Below are positions 1 to 8,300 of a DNA stretch of 13,859 nt, one piece after another (within the stretch, counting starts at the first letter, position 1; each line of letters begins with the position of its first letter). Location: assembly GCA_048941605.1 (NCBI GenBank), contig JBHLNL010000079.1, positions 1 to 13,859 on the forward strand, in the 5' to 3' direction. Source of the stretch: Loki-b32 sp048941605. GTDB taxonomy: Archaea; Asgardarchaeota; Lokiarchaeia; Sigyniarchaeales; SOKP01. The notes beneath the pieces were generated by a model. It did no database searches and was not told where the DNA came from. It saw only the letters and a list, made by a program, of their open reading frames with translations. The position numbers and the translations under genes are program-made.

Positions 1-123
1 GCTTACATAAGTTAAATTTCCATCCAAATCCGACTCTATGATAATATCTCTAATATGATTAATAATTACCTGAACTTTCTCTTTTGAATCTTTAATTTTT
101 ATGCTGGGAGATAAATTTGACAT
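1..123 (-). CDS. PAS-domain protein, N-terminal fragment (runs off left edge)
   Basis: Only the first 41 codons are inside the window; the gene continues past position 1. The start is the ATG at 121-123 on the minus strand. After a charged N-terminal helix (KIKDSKEKVQV) the protein reads IINHIRDIIIESDLDGNLTYVS. This is the usual opening of a PAS domain: a helix, then the first strand (DIIIESD), the DG turn and a second strand ending in YVS. By family knowledge such proteins are mostly cytosolic sensor histidine kinases, which fits the kinase and receiver genes nearby, but the output domain is outside the window. A TATA-like box about 23 bases upstream of the ATG suggests a leaderless transcript. 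The PAS call is fairly sure; the overall function is unknown. Confidence 0.72.
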   Translation of the reverse strand, partial: MSNLSPSIKIKDSKEKVQVIINHIRDIIIESDLDGNLTYVS

Positions 124-140
124 ATGAATAACCTGAAAAA

Positions 141-150
141 ATTTATATTT
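141..150 (-). promoter_or_regulatory. TATA-like box for the PAS gene
   Basis: On the minus strand the sequence reads AAATATAAAT, centred about 23 bases before the ATG at 123. That is the normal distance between an archaeal TATA box and the transcription start, so the mRNA may begin at or next to the start codon. The surroundings are very AT-rich, so chance resemblance is possible. Confidence 0.4.
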
Positions 151-199
151 TAGAATTATTTTCTTAAAAGTTTTTAATCTGGGAAATTAAATTTAAGCT

Positions 200-472
200 T
201 TAATTATCAAGATCTCTAAATTCTAATTTTAGTAACTTGATTAACAGTTCCTTCTCATTCTCGCTAAGCTTATCTACTTTTTCTCCTTTACTAAAGTATG
301 GATCAATGAATTTACGATTCCAAATCGCAAAAGTTAAAATTAAGCAATTTTTAAATTCCAAATCTGTCAAATTCTTTGATTTTTTATTTATCAAGTCAGT
401 TAAGTATCTTATGAACTTATTTATTCGATCATTGTCTAGGGACATTTTTAGAATTTCATCATAACAATCCAT
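200..472 (-). CDS. small hypothetical protein, 90 residues
   Basis: I do not recognise this protein. It is 90 residues long, highly charged and predicted to be mostly helical, with no signal peptide or membrane helix. It contains a Leu/Ile/Phe-rich core (LEFKNCLILTFAIW, about residues 38-51) and a Lys/Glu-rich C-terminal helix (SENEKELLIKLLKLEF). Amino-acid use looks like a real soluble protein; the overlapping frame on the other strand is Ser/Leu/Phe-rich and looks like a shadow. No ribosome binding site is visible before the ATG. It has the same orientation as the PAS gene, 76 bases upstream of it, so the two could be co-transcribed, although the PAS gene seems to have its own TATA-like box. 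It could be a regulatory or adaptor protein, but nothing in the sequence shows this. Confidence 0.55.
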   Translation of the reverse strand: MDCYDEILKMSLDNDRINKFIRYLTDLINKKSKNLTDLEFKNCLILTFAIWNRKFIDPYFSKGEKVDKLSENEKELLIKLLKLEFRDLDN

Positions 473-802
473 ATTTAATCCACATTTGAGATCTAATTAA
501 TTGAGTATATTCATCTGTTATTTCACAATTCTGTTGTATTGAATTTACTTATTCTAGATCTTCTATTATCTAATTGATTGTGCAAGAATTTTTTTTGTTT
601 TTTAACTTTTGTGCAATAACCCTAATTATAAATAACAAGAAATTAACATCTAAATTAAAATAATATGTTATTTTTTTCTGTTCTTGCTAAGGGAACGAAT
701 TTTGCAAAAATTTTTTTGGAATTAAAAAGAATTAATTTTTTATGTGCAAATTTATTATTTATTATTAAGTGAAAATAAAAAGAATTATGCTACAAAAGAA
801 TA
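473..802. other. divergent intergenic region with repeated GTGCAA motif
   Basis: This 330-base region separates the small minus-strand gene from the plus-strand regulator and must hold promoters for both. It is extremely AT-rich with long T and A runs, so TATA boxes cannot be placed with confidence. The one recognisable pattern is TTGTGCAA at 578-585 and 609-616 and ATGTGCAA at 742-749. I see no RNA gene. A 28-codon open stretch on the minus strand near 470-555 has no start codon and was not called. Confidence 0.5.
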
Positions 803-1699
803 ATGACAGAAAATATCATAAAAACAGCGGAAATGGAAAAATATGAATTAGAGACGGGTAAAAATGCTATTTGGAATAATGAAATTACTAAAGGATTTAT
901 AAAATGGCAAAAAGGTGAACGCCTTTATGATGCTAATAAGGAACGTGTTGCCCTTTATGTTCCGAAAGACATGAAAGAAAAATGGGTATCATTTGTAAAT
1001 GATAGTAATTATTCTACTCTGTCACGATTAGTAAAAGAAGCCTTGGAATTTTATATTCAATACAAGTCTTCACCATATAGCGAAATTGAACCTATGAATT
1101 TCAACTTGCTTTCAAGACTTTCTCATGATTTAAAAGAGCGTTTAACTTCAATCATGGCTTATTTACAACTATTAATTGAAGAAAAGGAATATTCACTTGA
1201 TTATTCTGTTATTTCAGACCTAAAGAAAATATATAGCCAGTGTCTTTCTTTTGAAGATTTTATAACGTTTAATTTTGAAAACTTGCAACTTAAAAAGGAC
1301 AGGATTATGAATGGAAATGATGTTAAATTTGATATATTGATTATAGAAGATAATATTGAAACCTTAAATTTCTTAAAGAGATATTTTGAGAGTTTAGGAT
1401 ATTCTTGCAAAGAAGCAAGAAGTGGTAATAAAGGATTAGAAATACTAAAAGAATTCAAGCCATCAATAATTTTACTTGATATCATTTTACCAGATATAAG
1501 CGGATATGAAGTAATCAAATTTATAAGATCAAATGATAATTATAAGGATGTAAAAATCATCTTCTTAACCGCTGTTCCAAATTCTGAAGCAACAGATCAA
1601 ATGATCAAATTAGGTGCTGATGGACTGATATCAAAACCTTTTAATTTAAAGGATTTTGAAATAGTAAACAAAATTCTAAAAAAGAATAAAAAGCAGTGA
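803..1699 (+). CDS. RHH-like / DHp-like / response regulator receiver fusion protein
   Basis: A 298-residue soluble protein in three parts. Residues about 46-85 (ERVALYVPKDMKEKW, then STLSRLVKEALEFYI) look like a ribbon-helix-helix unit: one strand followed by two helices, with wording typical of such domains. Residues about 100-160 resemble the HisKA/DHp helix pair: LSRLSHDLKERLTSIMAYLQ places His108 in the H-box position. No ATPase domain follows. Residues about 176-292 are a CheY-type receiver with acidic pair Glu182/Asp183, phospho-acceptor Asp226 (ILLDIILPD), Thr256 and Lys278 (SKPF), so the site is intact. The likely role is a phosphorelay protein or regulator receiving phosphate from a separate kinase, perhaps the convergent one next door. 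The receiver call is firm; the RHH and DHp calls are by eye. The protein could bind DNA, or the RHH-like part could only mediate dimerisation. Confidence 0.85.
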   Translation: MTENIIKTAEMEKYELETGKNAIWNNEITKGFIKWQKGERLYDANKERVALYVPKDMKEKWVSFVNDSNYSTLSRLVKEALEFYIQYKSSPYSEIEPMNFNLLSRLSHDLKERLTSIMAYLQLLIEEKEYSLDYSVISDLKKIYSQCLSFEDFITFNFENLQLKKDRIMNGNDVKFDILIIEDNIETLNFLKRYFESLGYSCKEARSGNKGLEILKEFKPSIILLDIILPDISGYEVIKFIRSNDNYKDVKIIFLTAVPNSEATDQMIKLGADGLISKPFNLKDFEIVNKILKKNKKQ

Positions 1700-1708
1700 T
1701 TTAGCTTC

Positions 1709-1724
1709 AAAAATATTTTTTTTT
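1709..1724. terminator. bidirectional A/T terminator between convergent genes
   Basis: AAAAATATTTTT is a perfect 12-base palindrome (1709-1720) that extends into a run of nine T on the plus strand (1716-1724). Oligo-T on the non-template strand is the known archaeal termination signal, so this would stop the plus-strand regulator. For the minus-strand kinase the A-runs at 1709-1713 and within 1679-1692 give T-runs just after its stop codon. The two convergent genes are only 23 bases apart and therefore share this element. Confidence 0.6.
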
Positions 1725-3618
1725 ACAATTTCTTCTTTTTAAAAAGCCTTATTGTAAAAGTAGAACCTTTATTTCTTCCCTCTGATTCTACCAGAATTTG
1801 CCCTCCATGCAGTTCTATAATTTCTTTTGAAATGTATAATCCTAAACCAGCTCCTTCAATGTCAACATCAAGATTTTGCCCATATCTCTCAATTTTACCG
1901 AATTTTTGAAATAATTGTCTTTTTTCTTCTTGAGTTATACCTACTCCTGTATCTTTAATAATAATATCTACAGAATTTTTTGATTCTACTAATTTTACAT
2001 AGATATTTCCATCAGCGGGGGTGTTTTTGATTGCATTAGATAGAAGGTTAATAACTGCTTGAGAAATTCGATTTTTATCAACATCATAATAGATTTTATG
2101 ATTAAGATCCAAATTTATTGCTAATTCTCTAGATTTTATTATATATTGTAATTCTTCTATACACCCGTTAATTAATTTGTATAAATCTACCATTTCGAGA
2201 TTAAGTTTTAATTTTTGTGTATCTAATCGTGAAGCATCTAACAAATTTTCAACAAGCTCTTTAAGTCGTAAAATACTTCGATGTGATATTTCAATAAAAG
2301 GTTTTATTTCATTAAATGAAGCTGAATCTGGCTGTTTACCTAATAAGAATTGAGATACTCCATATACTGATGTTAAAGGAGTTCTCAATTCGTGTGAAAT
2401 CCTAGTAATAAGTTCTTTTCTTAATTCATCTAATTCTAATAATCTCTTGTTCTCCTCAATTATTAGGTTCTCAGCTTTTTTCTTTGGAGTTAAATCAATG
2501 AGAGAAACTAAAATTGCATTTTTCCCTTGATATTGAATCACTTTAGAATTTATTTCGATCCATTTTAATTCTCTAGATTTAGTAAATATTCTGTAAGGAT
2601 AAGCTCCTATTGTGCCAATGTCTCCCGTATGCATTCTTTGGAATCGTTTAATTGCAATTGACAAATCCTCAGGATGAACTAATTTGAAAAATTCTTTTTG
2701 CGACCAATTTAATACTTCTTGTTGGTCATATCCTGTTATTCTTAATAGAGCTTCGTTTAAATATTTTATTTTCCCATCTTGTATGATAACTATTCCCAAG
2801 AAGGATTGCTCGGTAATAGTTCGAAATTTTTCTTCAGATTCTTTTAACCTTTCTTCTGCGATTTTCCGTTCTGTAATATCTTCATAAGTACCGAGAAGCC
2901 CTATAACTTTATCCTCTGAATCACGAAGTGGAATTCTATTTAGATCTAACCATGCTTGTTTTCCATCTGCTTGAGATTGTGGTTCAATTACGTGAAACTC
3001 AGGTTTTCCAGATTCCATTACTAGGCGCTCAATTTCATAAAATGATTCTGCTTCTTCAAATTTCCACGCTAAATCATAATCAGTTTTCCCAACAATACTC
3101 TCTGGCGCTCCCACGCCTGCTACTCGAGCAAAATTTCTATTACACCCTATATACTTTGATTCGTTATCTTTCCAAAAAATATGTTGAGGAATGTTATCCA
3201 ATACTAACTGAAACATCTGTTTAGAATTATTCAATTCAGAAAGTAGATTTTTTTGCGATGTAATATCTTTTACTAGAGTTATAAACAGTTGTTCTCCATC
3301 AATTTTAATTTCAATAGCTTTTGAATTTAATTCTCCATAAAAAAAACTCCCATCTGCTTTTAATAATTTGTATTCATGTTTTTCTGTAAATCCTTTTGCT
3401 TTGAGTTTTTCAAAATTTTCTTCAAGCTCGTTAAGTTGTTCTGAAACCACAAAATCAGAGATATGCTTTCCAATGAAGTAATTTTTATTTTGAATATTAT
3501 AAAAATCTAGAACTTGCTGTGATACATTAATTACTTTTCCGTCAGAGTTAAAAATTACAACAAGATCAGGTATTGCGTTAATAAATTCCTCTATATATTT
3601 ATTCAGCTGTATGATCAT
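1723..3618 (-). CDS. PAS-PAS-PAS sensor histidine kinase, soluble
   Basis: A 631-residue histidine kinase that autophosphorylates on His and passes phosphate to a receiver domain. Domains in order: PAS 1 (about 11-125), PAS 2 (about 132-252, with IFWKDNESKYIGCN typical of PAS_4-like sensors and ending in DITERK), PAS 3 (about 262-382), HisKA (about 400-465) with phospho-acceptor His409 in ISHELRTPLTS, and HATPase_c (about 515-628) with the N-box Asn528 (LLSNAIKNTP), the DTGVG box at 556-560 and the GAGLGLYISKEI box at about 589-600. All catalytic boxes are intact. There is no signal peptide or membrane helix, so it should sense a cytosolic signal; I see no clear cofactor-binding signature. 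It has no receiver of its own and converges with the receiver protein at 803-1699, a possible but unproven partner. The start is the only ATG before PAS 1 and no strong ribosome binding site precedes it. Confidence 0.93.
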   Translation of the reverse strand: MIIQLNKYIEEFINAIPDLVVIFNSDGKVINVSQQVLDFYNIQNKNYFIGKHISDFVVSEQLNELEENFEKLKAKGFTEKHEYKLLKADGSFFYGELNSKAIEIKIDGEQLFITLVKDITSQKNLLSELNNSKQMFQLVLDNIPQHIFWKDNESKYIGCNRNFARVAGVGAPESIVGKTDYDLAWKFEEAESFYEIERLVMESGKPEFHVIEPQSQADGKQAWLDLNRIPLRDSEDKVIGLLGTYEDITERKIAEERLKESEEKFRTITEQSFLGIVIIQDGKIKYLNEALLRITGYDQQEVLNWSQKEFFKLVHPEDLSIAIKRFQRMHTGDIGTIGAYPYRIFTKSRELKWIEINSKVIQYQGKNAILVSLIDLTPKKKAENLIIEENKRLLELDELRKELITRISHELRTPLTSVYGVSQFLLGKQPDSASFNEIKPFIEISHRSILRLKELVENLLDASRLDTQKLKLNLEMVDLYKLINGCIEELQYIIKSRELAINLDLNHKIYYDVDKNRISQAVINLLSNAIKNTPADGNIYVKLVESKNSVDIIIKDTGVGITQEEKRQLFQKFGKIERYGQNLDVDIEGAGLGLYISKEIIELHGGQILVESEGRNKGSTFTIRLFKKKKL

Positions 3619-3808
3619 TATAATCTTTTAAAAAAATTTATGAAATTAAGCTTTTTATTAAACAATAAAAGTGATTAAATTTAACTTTATTTTTTATTAC
3701 TTCAAAAATCGCATTTTAATTCTAATATTCTTCGGTTTGAAACAGATTAATTAATAAAAATCTATAAATAATTTTTTTTCAATTAAAAGAGAATAGCTAA
3801 AGGCATAA

Positions 3809-3834
3809 AAAAGTATTATAAGACTAATACTTTT
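3809..3834 (-). terminator. hairpin plus T-run downstream of the seven-helix gene
   Basis: A perfect 10-base inverted repeat, AAAAGTATTA and TAATACTTTT, is separated by a six-base loop. On the minus strand the second arm runs into six T, starting about 12 bases after the stop codon of the membrane-protein gene at 3846. The shape is that of an intrinsic terminator. Archaeal termination mainly needs the T-run, so the hairpin may help or may only protect the 3' end. Confidence 0.55.
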
Positions 3835-3845
3835 CTCTATTAAAT

Positions 3846-4652
3846 TTATTTATCTCTATTAAGTTCATTGTTTATGACTTCCATTAGTTCATTTTCAGTA
3901 TATTCCTTATCTGTAGGTTCTTTAAAATCTTTATTAAAGAATCTTTTTAAGCGTTTAGGCATAACCCATCCAAGAAACGCAGATAATGAGTAAAAAATTG
4001 TAAACCCTACAAGGATATATCCGTAAATAACATTTGGAAAGACCCAAGGTCCAACAACATTATAAGGAATGAAATAATATATAAAAATACTTAAAGAATA
4101 AATAATAGAACTTAAACCAATTAATTGATATCTCTTTTTAATCCAAGGCTCTATATTAATAGATTTTATAGAGTAGTAATATTTCAATGCAACGATACCT
4201 AACCAAAGATGAGACAATAAAAATGAAATCGTTATTGAAAACAAGATATAATAATAATAAATTAAATTTGACTCATCTAAAGAAGTAGTTAAAGGAATTG
4301 AAATTTGAAAGTTTAATCTAATAATGAAATCTATACTTCTAATAGCAATTAAACTAATTAAAAAGATCTTAAAAGGACTCTTTTTATCTTTGAAAAACGT
4401 TAAATTCGTGAAAATCACTAATAAAATGTTTGGGAATTGAATTAAAATCAAAAATATTATCAGTAGTGATGGAAATAAACCATAGAAAATTATTCTTATA
4501 CTACTTATAATAAAAAACAGGATTAAAGGGAGTAGATTAAGAGTCTTTGTTTTTATCATTTTATTCAAAAGAAATATAGCTACAATGAGTTGTATCACAA
4601 TCCATATAAATTGAAGTAAATAATTAACTATAACTACAGTTTGTAATAACAT
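3846..4652 (-). CDS. predicted seven-transmembrane-helix protein of unknown function
   Basis: A 268-residue membrane protein I cannot assign to a family. Hydrophobic helices lie at about residues 7-29, 37-58, 61-87, 94-113, 131-157, 175-195 and 206-230. Positive charge falls in loops 30-36 (NKMIKTK), 88-95 (KDKKSPFK) and 158-174 (KKR) and in the tail after 231 (PKRLKRFF). By the positive-inside rule this gives an outside N-terminus and an inside C-terminus, the topology of 7TM receptors. The cytosolic tail (about 38 residues) is acidic at its end. There is no Lys in helix 7 to suggest a retinal site, and no kinase domain. The ATG is preceded by GAGGAAGA at 4661-4668, a modest ribosome binding site that overlaps the stop of the small upstream gene, so the two look co-transcribed. 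It could be a receptor, the sensor half of a split system, or a transporter; function is not shown. Confidence 0.75.
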   Translation of the reverse strand: MLLQTVVIVNYLLQFIWIVIQLIVAIFLLNKMIKTKTLNLLPLILFFIISSIRIIFYGLFPSLLIIFLILIQFPNILLVIFTNLTFFKDKKSPFKIFLISLIAIRSIDFIIRLNFQISIPLTTSLDESNLIYYYYILFSITISFLLSHLWLGIVALKYYYSIKSINIEPWIKKRYQLIGLSSIIYSLSIFIYYFIPYNVVGPWVFPNVIYGYILVGFTIFYSLSAFLGWVMPKRLKRFFNKDFKEPTDKEYTENELMEVINNELNRDK

Positions 4653-4667
4653 AACAATCTTCTTCCT

Positions 4668-4972
4668 CTATATTTTCTCCATTGTAATTAAGGATTGATT
4701 TTCTAATATTTCTTTTAATAATAAATCTACAATTTGCTCACAATTTTTTATATTCAATTTGAGAAGTCTTGTTATCAGAGAACCTTTTATTAGAGTCTGA
4801 TAATCTCTCAGATGTATTGTATTTAATTCCCGATATGGCCCGAATTCTTCCTTAATTGCTAGTTTAATTAGACCTCTTGAAGCTGCTGTAGAAATACCAA
4901 TTTCTTTTGATAGAATTTCCCCTAAATAATATATTATCTGAATATTCTTAACCTCACGTCAAGAAAAGTCAT
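4668..4972 (-). pseudogene. small helical protein gene, apparently frameshifted near its 5' end
   Basis: An open frame runs from 4958 down to the TAG at 4668-4670. It encodes about 96 residues of convincing protein, including IYYLGEILSKEIGISTAASR, GLIKLAIKEEFGPYRELN and a C-terminal helix ending NQSLITMEKI. This frame has no ATG, GTG or TTG before the conserved-looking part and is closed upstream by TGA at 4959-4961. An ATG at 4970-4972 in another frame (MTFLDV) sits where a start would be expected; restoring one lost base between about 4953 and 4962 would join them into a protein of about 101 residues. The stop is 15 bases from the ATG of the seven-helix protein, so this was or is an operon. 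It is either a real frameshift mutation, an assembly indel, or a gene using an unusual start. I do not recognise the family; it looks soluble and helical. Confidence 0.6.
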
Positions 4973-5336
4973 TTATATCAATTGTAGATGAGATAATAAC
5001 CTATTTAATATTCAATAAAAGAATCTTTTTGTTAATAAATATTATATTTTTCATAGCTATTCTATTATACTTTGTTAAAATTTTTTTTATTTGGAAAATA
5101 AAGGAAAATATTAAAAAGCCAAATACTTTTTTTTAGTTTTTTATACGAATTAACGCATTGAAACTTGGAGTATTAGTATTTATAATCGCATTTCTAAAAG
5201 GTAGATCATAAGGAATGGAAATTTATATTACTCTTTTTTTTAAAAACTTATAATAGAATATTTAATACTAATAGTAATCAAAAAGATTTTAGTTATTGAA
5301 TAATCAAGAAAAATAAAAAAAAAAAGTGTTGATTAT
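4973..5336. other. AT-rich intergenic region without visible genes
   Basis: This 364-base stretch lies between the protease 3' end and the small frameshifted gene. I find no open frame of useful length on either strand and no RNA gene. It holds the oligo-T terminator of the protease at its right end. The promoter of the small-gene/seven-helix unit is probably in the left part, where several TATA-like strings occur on the minus strand around 5030-5055 (AATATAATATTTATTA), but none can be chosen with confidence. Confidence 0.5.
5309..5325 (-). terminator. oligo-T terminator after the subtilase gene
   Basis: On the minus strand, 11 bases after the stop codon, there is a run of 11 T followed by A and five more T (plus-strand A-runs at 5315-5325 and 5309-5313). 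This is a strong example of the archaeal oligo-T stop signal; no hairpin precedes it. Confidence 0.65.
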
Positions 5337-8300
5337 TTATTTGATTAATTTAAAGCGTTTTTTAAGCAGAATTACAGAAACTACGCAGATTGTTCCTATT
5401 AAGATATGAAGAATATATCCTGGAATAGCGGGTACTTCTGGTGGACTTTTTATCTCAAAATTGTCGCTAAAATCGTCAATGATTGGATTGGCGACATCAC
5501 TGATTTTTATTTGATATAGGGTTGAATCTACGAGCGTTGTAGGTATTGTCCAATCGTAAGAACCATCATTAGGGGTGCTTGCGACAATTTGCATCTCAAA
5601 TACACCATCTAAATAGAGTTCAATTTTTACATCAGAAATACTACCTGTTGAGGTCCAAGTGATGGATTGAGAAGTGTCGATTCCCCAGGAATTAGTGCTA
5701 TCAGGACTAATAATAGTAAGATCATAATAATCGAATGGAGCATTTGTATCAAGAATATTAAATGCATAATAATAAGCACCATAATTATATAAAAAAGTGC
5801 CACCTAAAAGAATACCAGTACTTTTTTCATACCATGCAAACCCTCCTGGTAGGGTTAAATCCTCAAGCTCCCAAACCTCAACGAAACCCAATCCAGGAAC
5901 TTCATAAAAAGAGTCCCCTGCGACATAAAAATCATGATCACCTTCAGTATCAACAGCAATAGAAATTATTTCGCCAATTGAAATATCTGTAAAGATCCAT
6001 AAGGGGGTATGCGTTCCTGAGCCAAAACTAACGCCTCCATATGAATTAGACATAATTCTAGTCAGACTATCTACATCCCAATAACCCGTTTGATCGAGAA
6101 ATCCTTCGAAATACAGTGAATAATCATTATGAAAGAATCGTTGTGAAACTTCTGAATATAGGGACTCCCAAATATAAACTGTATCGAATAAAAGAAATAC
6201 ATAATCCAGGAACATACCATTGAATATTTTGATTTCTTTGATGGGTAGAGTTTTTTCTATTTCATTATTATCAATATAAGGCTCAATTGGTAACCAAGGT
6301 GTAGAAGCTTTAAAAGTATAATCACCATAGGTTGTCGGAGTCCATATATAATTTATAGTTTCAGTTTCACCAACAAGTAGAGAACTTGTAGTTGTAGAAT
6401 CGACTAAAATATCATTGATATATAAGAAGAGATCAACATCAGATTCAGCATAAATTCCCATGTTTGTAACAGTGGCAGTAACTATATAATTATTATTTGG
6501 TTCAGCAAAAGTAGGTATTTCTAAAGAAACCGTTAGATCATGCTCCAAAGATGCATACCATGGACTAAATAATAATGTAAAATCATCAGTCAAACTGTTT
6601 AAATTTTGATATACGTTATAATAACTAGTATCAACTCCGAAATTCAATCCACATGTATAGCCACCAGCGGTATAATCGAGATAATCATAATTAAATACGA
6701 TTTCTCCACTCTCATATATTATTACTTCAAATGTTCCAACTATACTTCCATCATAATGATAAATATTTAACCATTCTGCAACCCAATAGCTTCCAAATGA
6801 TTCTACATAAATACCAGAGCCACCTGGATCTAGATCATCCCAAAATGGAGCAATTAAATAATGATGGTCCACAGTTGCAGATGGAATGGGATCATTTGTA
6901 AAATCAGTTGGGCTAGTATCAACAAAGCTAAGATATCCATTAGATGCCAAATAAATGGTTGAAAAAGTAGTATCGTAGAATTGAAAATCAAATGGAAGGA
7001 CTATTGCGGCATAACTATCATCTCCTAAGAATAATTCTGTTCCTCCAGTTGCATCAATCCAAGTATATGGAGCTCCCACCGTCATAGTGTAATTCAGAGG
7101 GGCAGGGAATTCTGCGAATTTTTCCACATAATTATTTACTATGATTGTTTCTCCTGTTAACGATGGAGCATAGGCAGTAAAGTTATAAGATTTATATCTT
7201 GTTGGACTCCATGGATAATTAATAGTTATTTCTTGATCCACATTTAAGGTTGAAATTGATGTTGAGTCGACAAGAACACTGTCAACATAAAAATATAAAT
7301 CTACATTTGATTCAGCATATAAACCATTATTAAGTACCGTCGCATTAATAGTATAAGATCCATAAAGAACTGGATTATCTGGAACTTCTAATGAGACATG
7401 TAAATCATGATCCAAGATTGGATATGATATTACGGCATCTCCTTCACCTGAAATAGCTTTTGCAATTAAATAATACTTACCAGTTACATTAGCAGTCCAC
7501 GCCAATACCTCATCTTCTCCTAAATTAGTTGATATACTTTTTGCTACCATTATTGGTTCTCCTATTGGCGAGGGTGTATTGCTGTATAGATGTAAATCAA
7601 AATCAGCCCCTGATGGAACATCTAATGTAAAAATATAAGTTTCTCCTACCACAAGGTCTACATAGCAACCTAATGCATGCTTGTCAATAGGATCAATGGA
7701 ACTTGATGAAATATATGCTGTTGTATCTGATCCTAATGTTAATTCTTGTGTAAAGGCTTCTATAGCAGCATCAACATTTATTCTACCATATCCTTCATGA
7801 ACATCTTTGCCACCACGATTAAGTAAAGGAGAAGATCCTGTGTAATATTCTCTTAGTAAAGGATACGTTTCCGTTGCAGACATTAAAAGCAATGCTTTTA
7901 CTCTTTTAGCTTCTTCAGCAGTATAACCCCATATCTGATGCCCACCCATTGCGTCAATTACTAAATTTGATGCACCAGCAACAGCAGGAGCTGACATTGA
8001 TGTTCCCTGTGCTCCATATAAATCATTTGCATATCCATCTGTGGGATATATTCCGTCAGCATCATTATCATTAGCATCTGCTGAAAACATTTGTATATTA
8101 TAAAAACTACCTCCTGGGGCACAAATATCTGGTTTGATCGTAAATCCAGTGTATGAATCTCCTCCTTGGCTACTATAATCCGTGATTTCATCATCTATAC
8201 TAGTAGCTGCTACAGTTATTACATTATCTGCATCTCCTGGAGAACCAATGTAATTATCTCCAGGACCACTATTTCCTGCTGACACCACAGTGACAATACC

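Noticed and set aside
237..464. 75-residue plus-strand open frame
   Set aside because: It overlaps the 90-residue minus-strand gene, is rich in Ser, Phe and Leu and has no recognisable protein character; it is most likely a shadow.
470..555. Minus-strand open stretch reading about VNSIQQNCEITDEYTQLIRS just upstream of the 90-residue gene in another frame
   Set aside because: It looks a little protein-like and could be a frameshifted N-terminus of that gene, but it is only about 28 codons, lacks a start and ends in tandem stops; not enough to call.
5762..5962. Plus-strand His/Gln/Lys-rich frame opposite the protease gene
   Set aside because: Low-complexity composition from reading the complement of Tyr- and Trp-rich codons; no support as a gene.
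7961..8194. 77-residue minus-strand frame within the protease gene
   Set aside because: It lies in another frame inside the catalytic serine region, which is well supported in its own frame.
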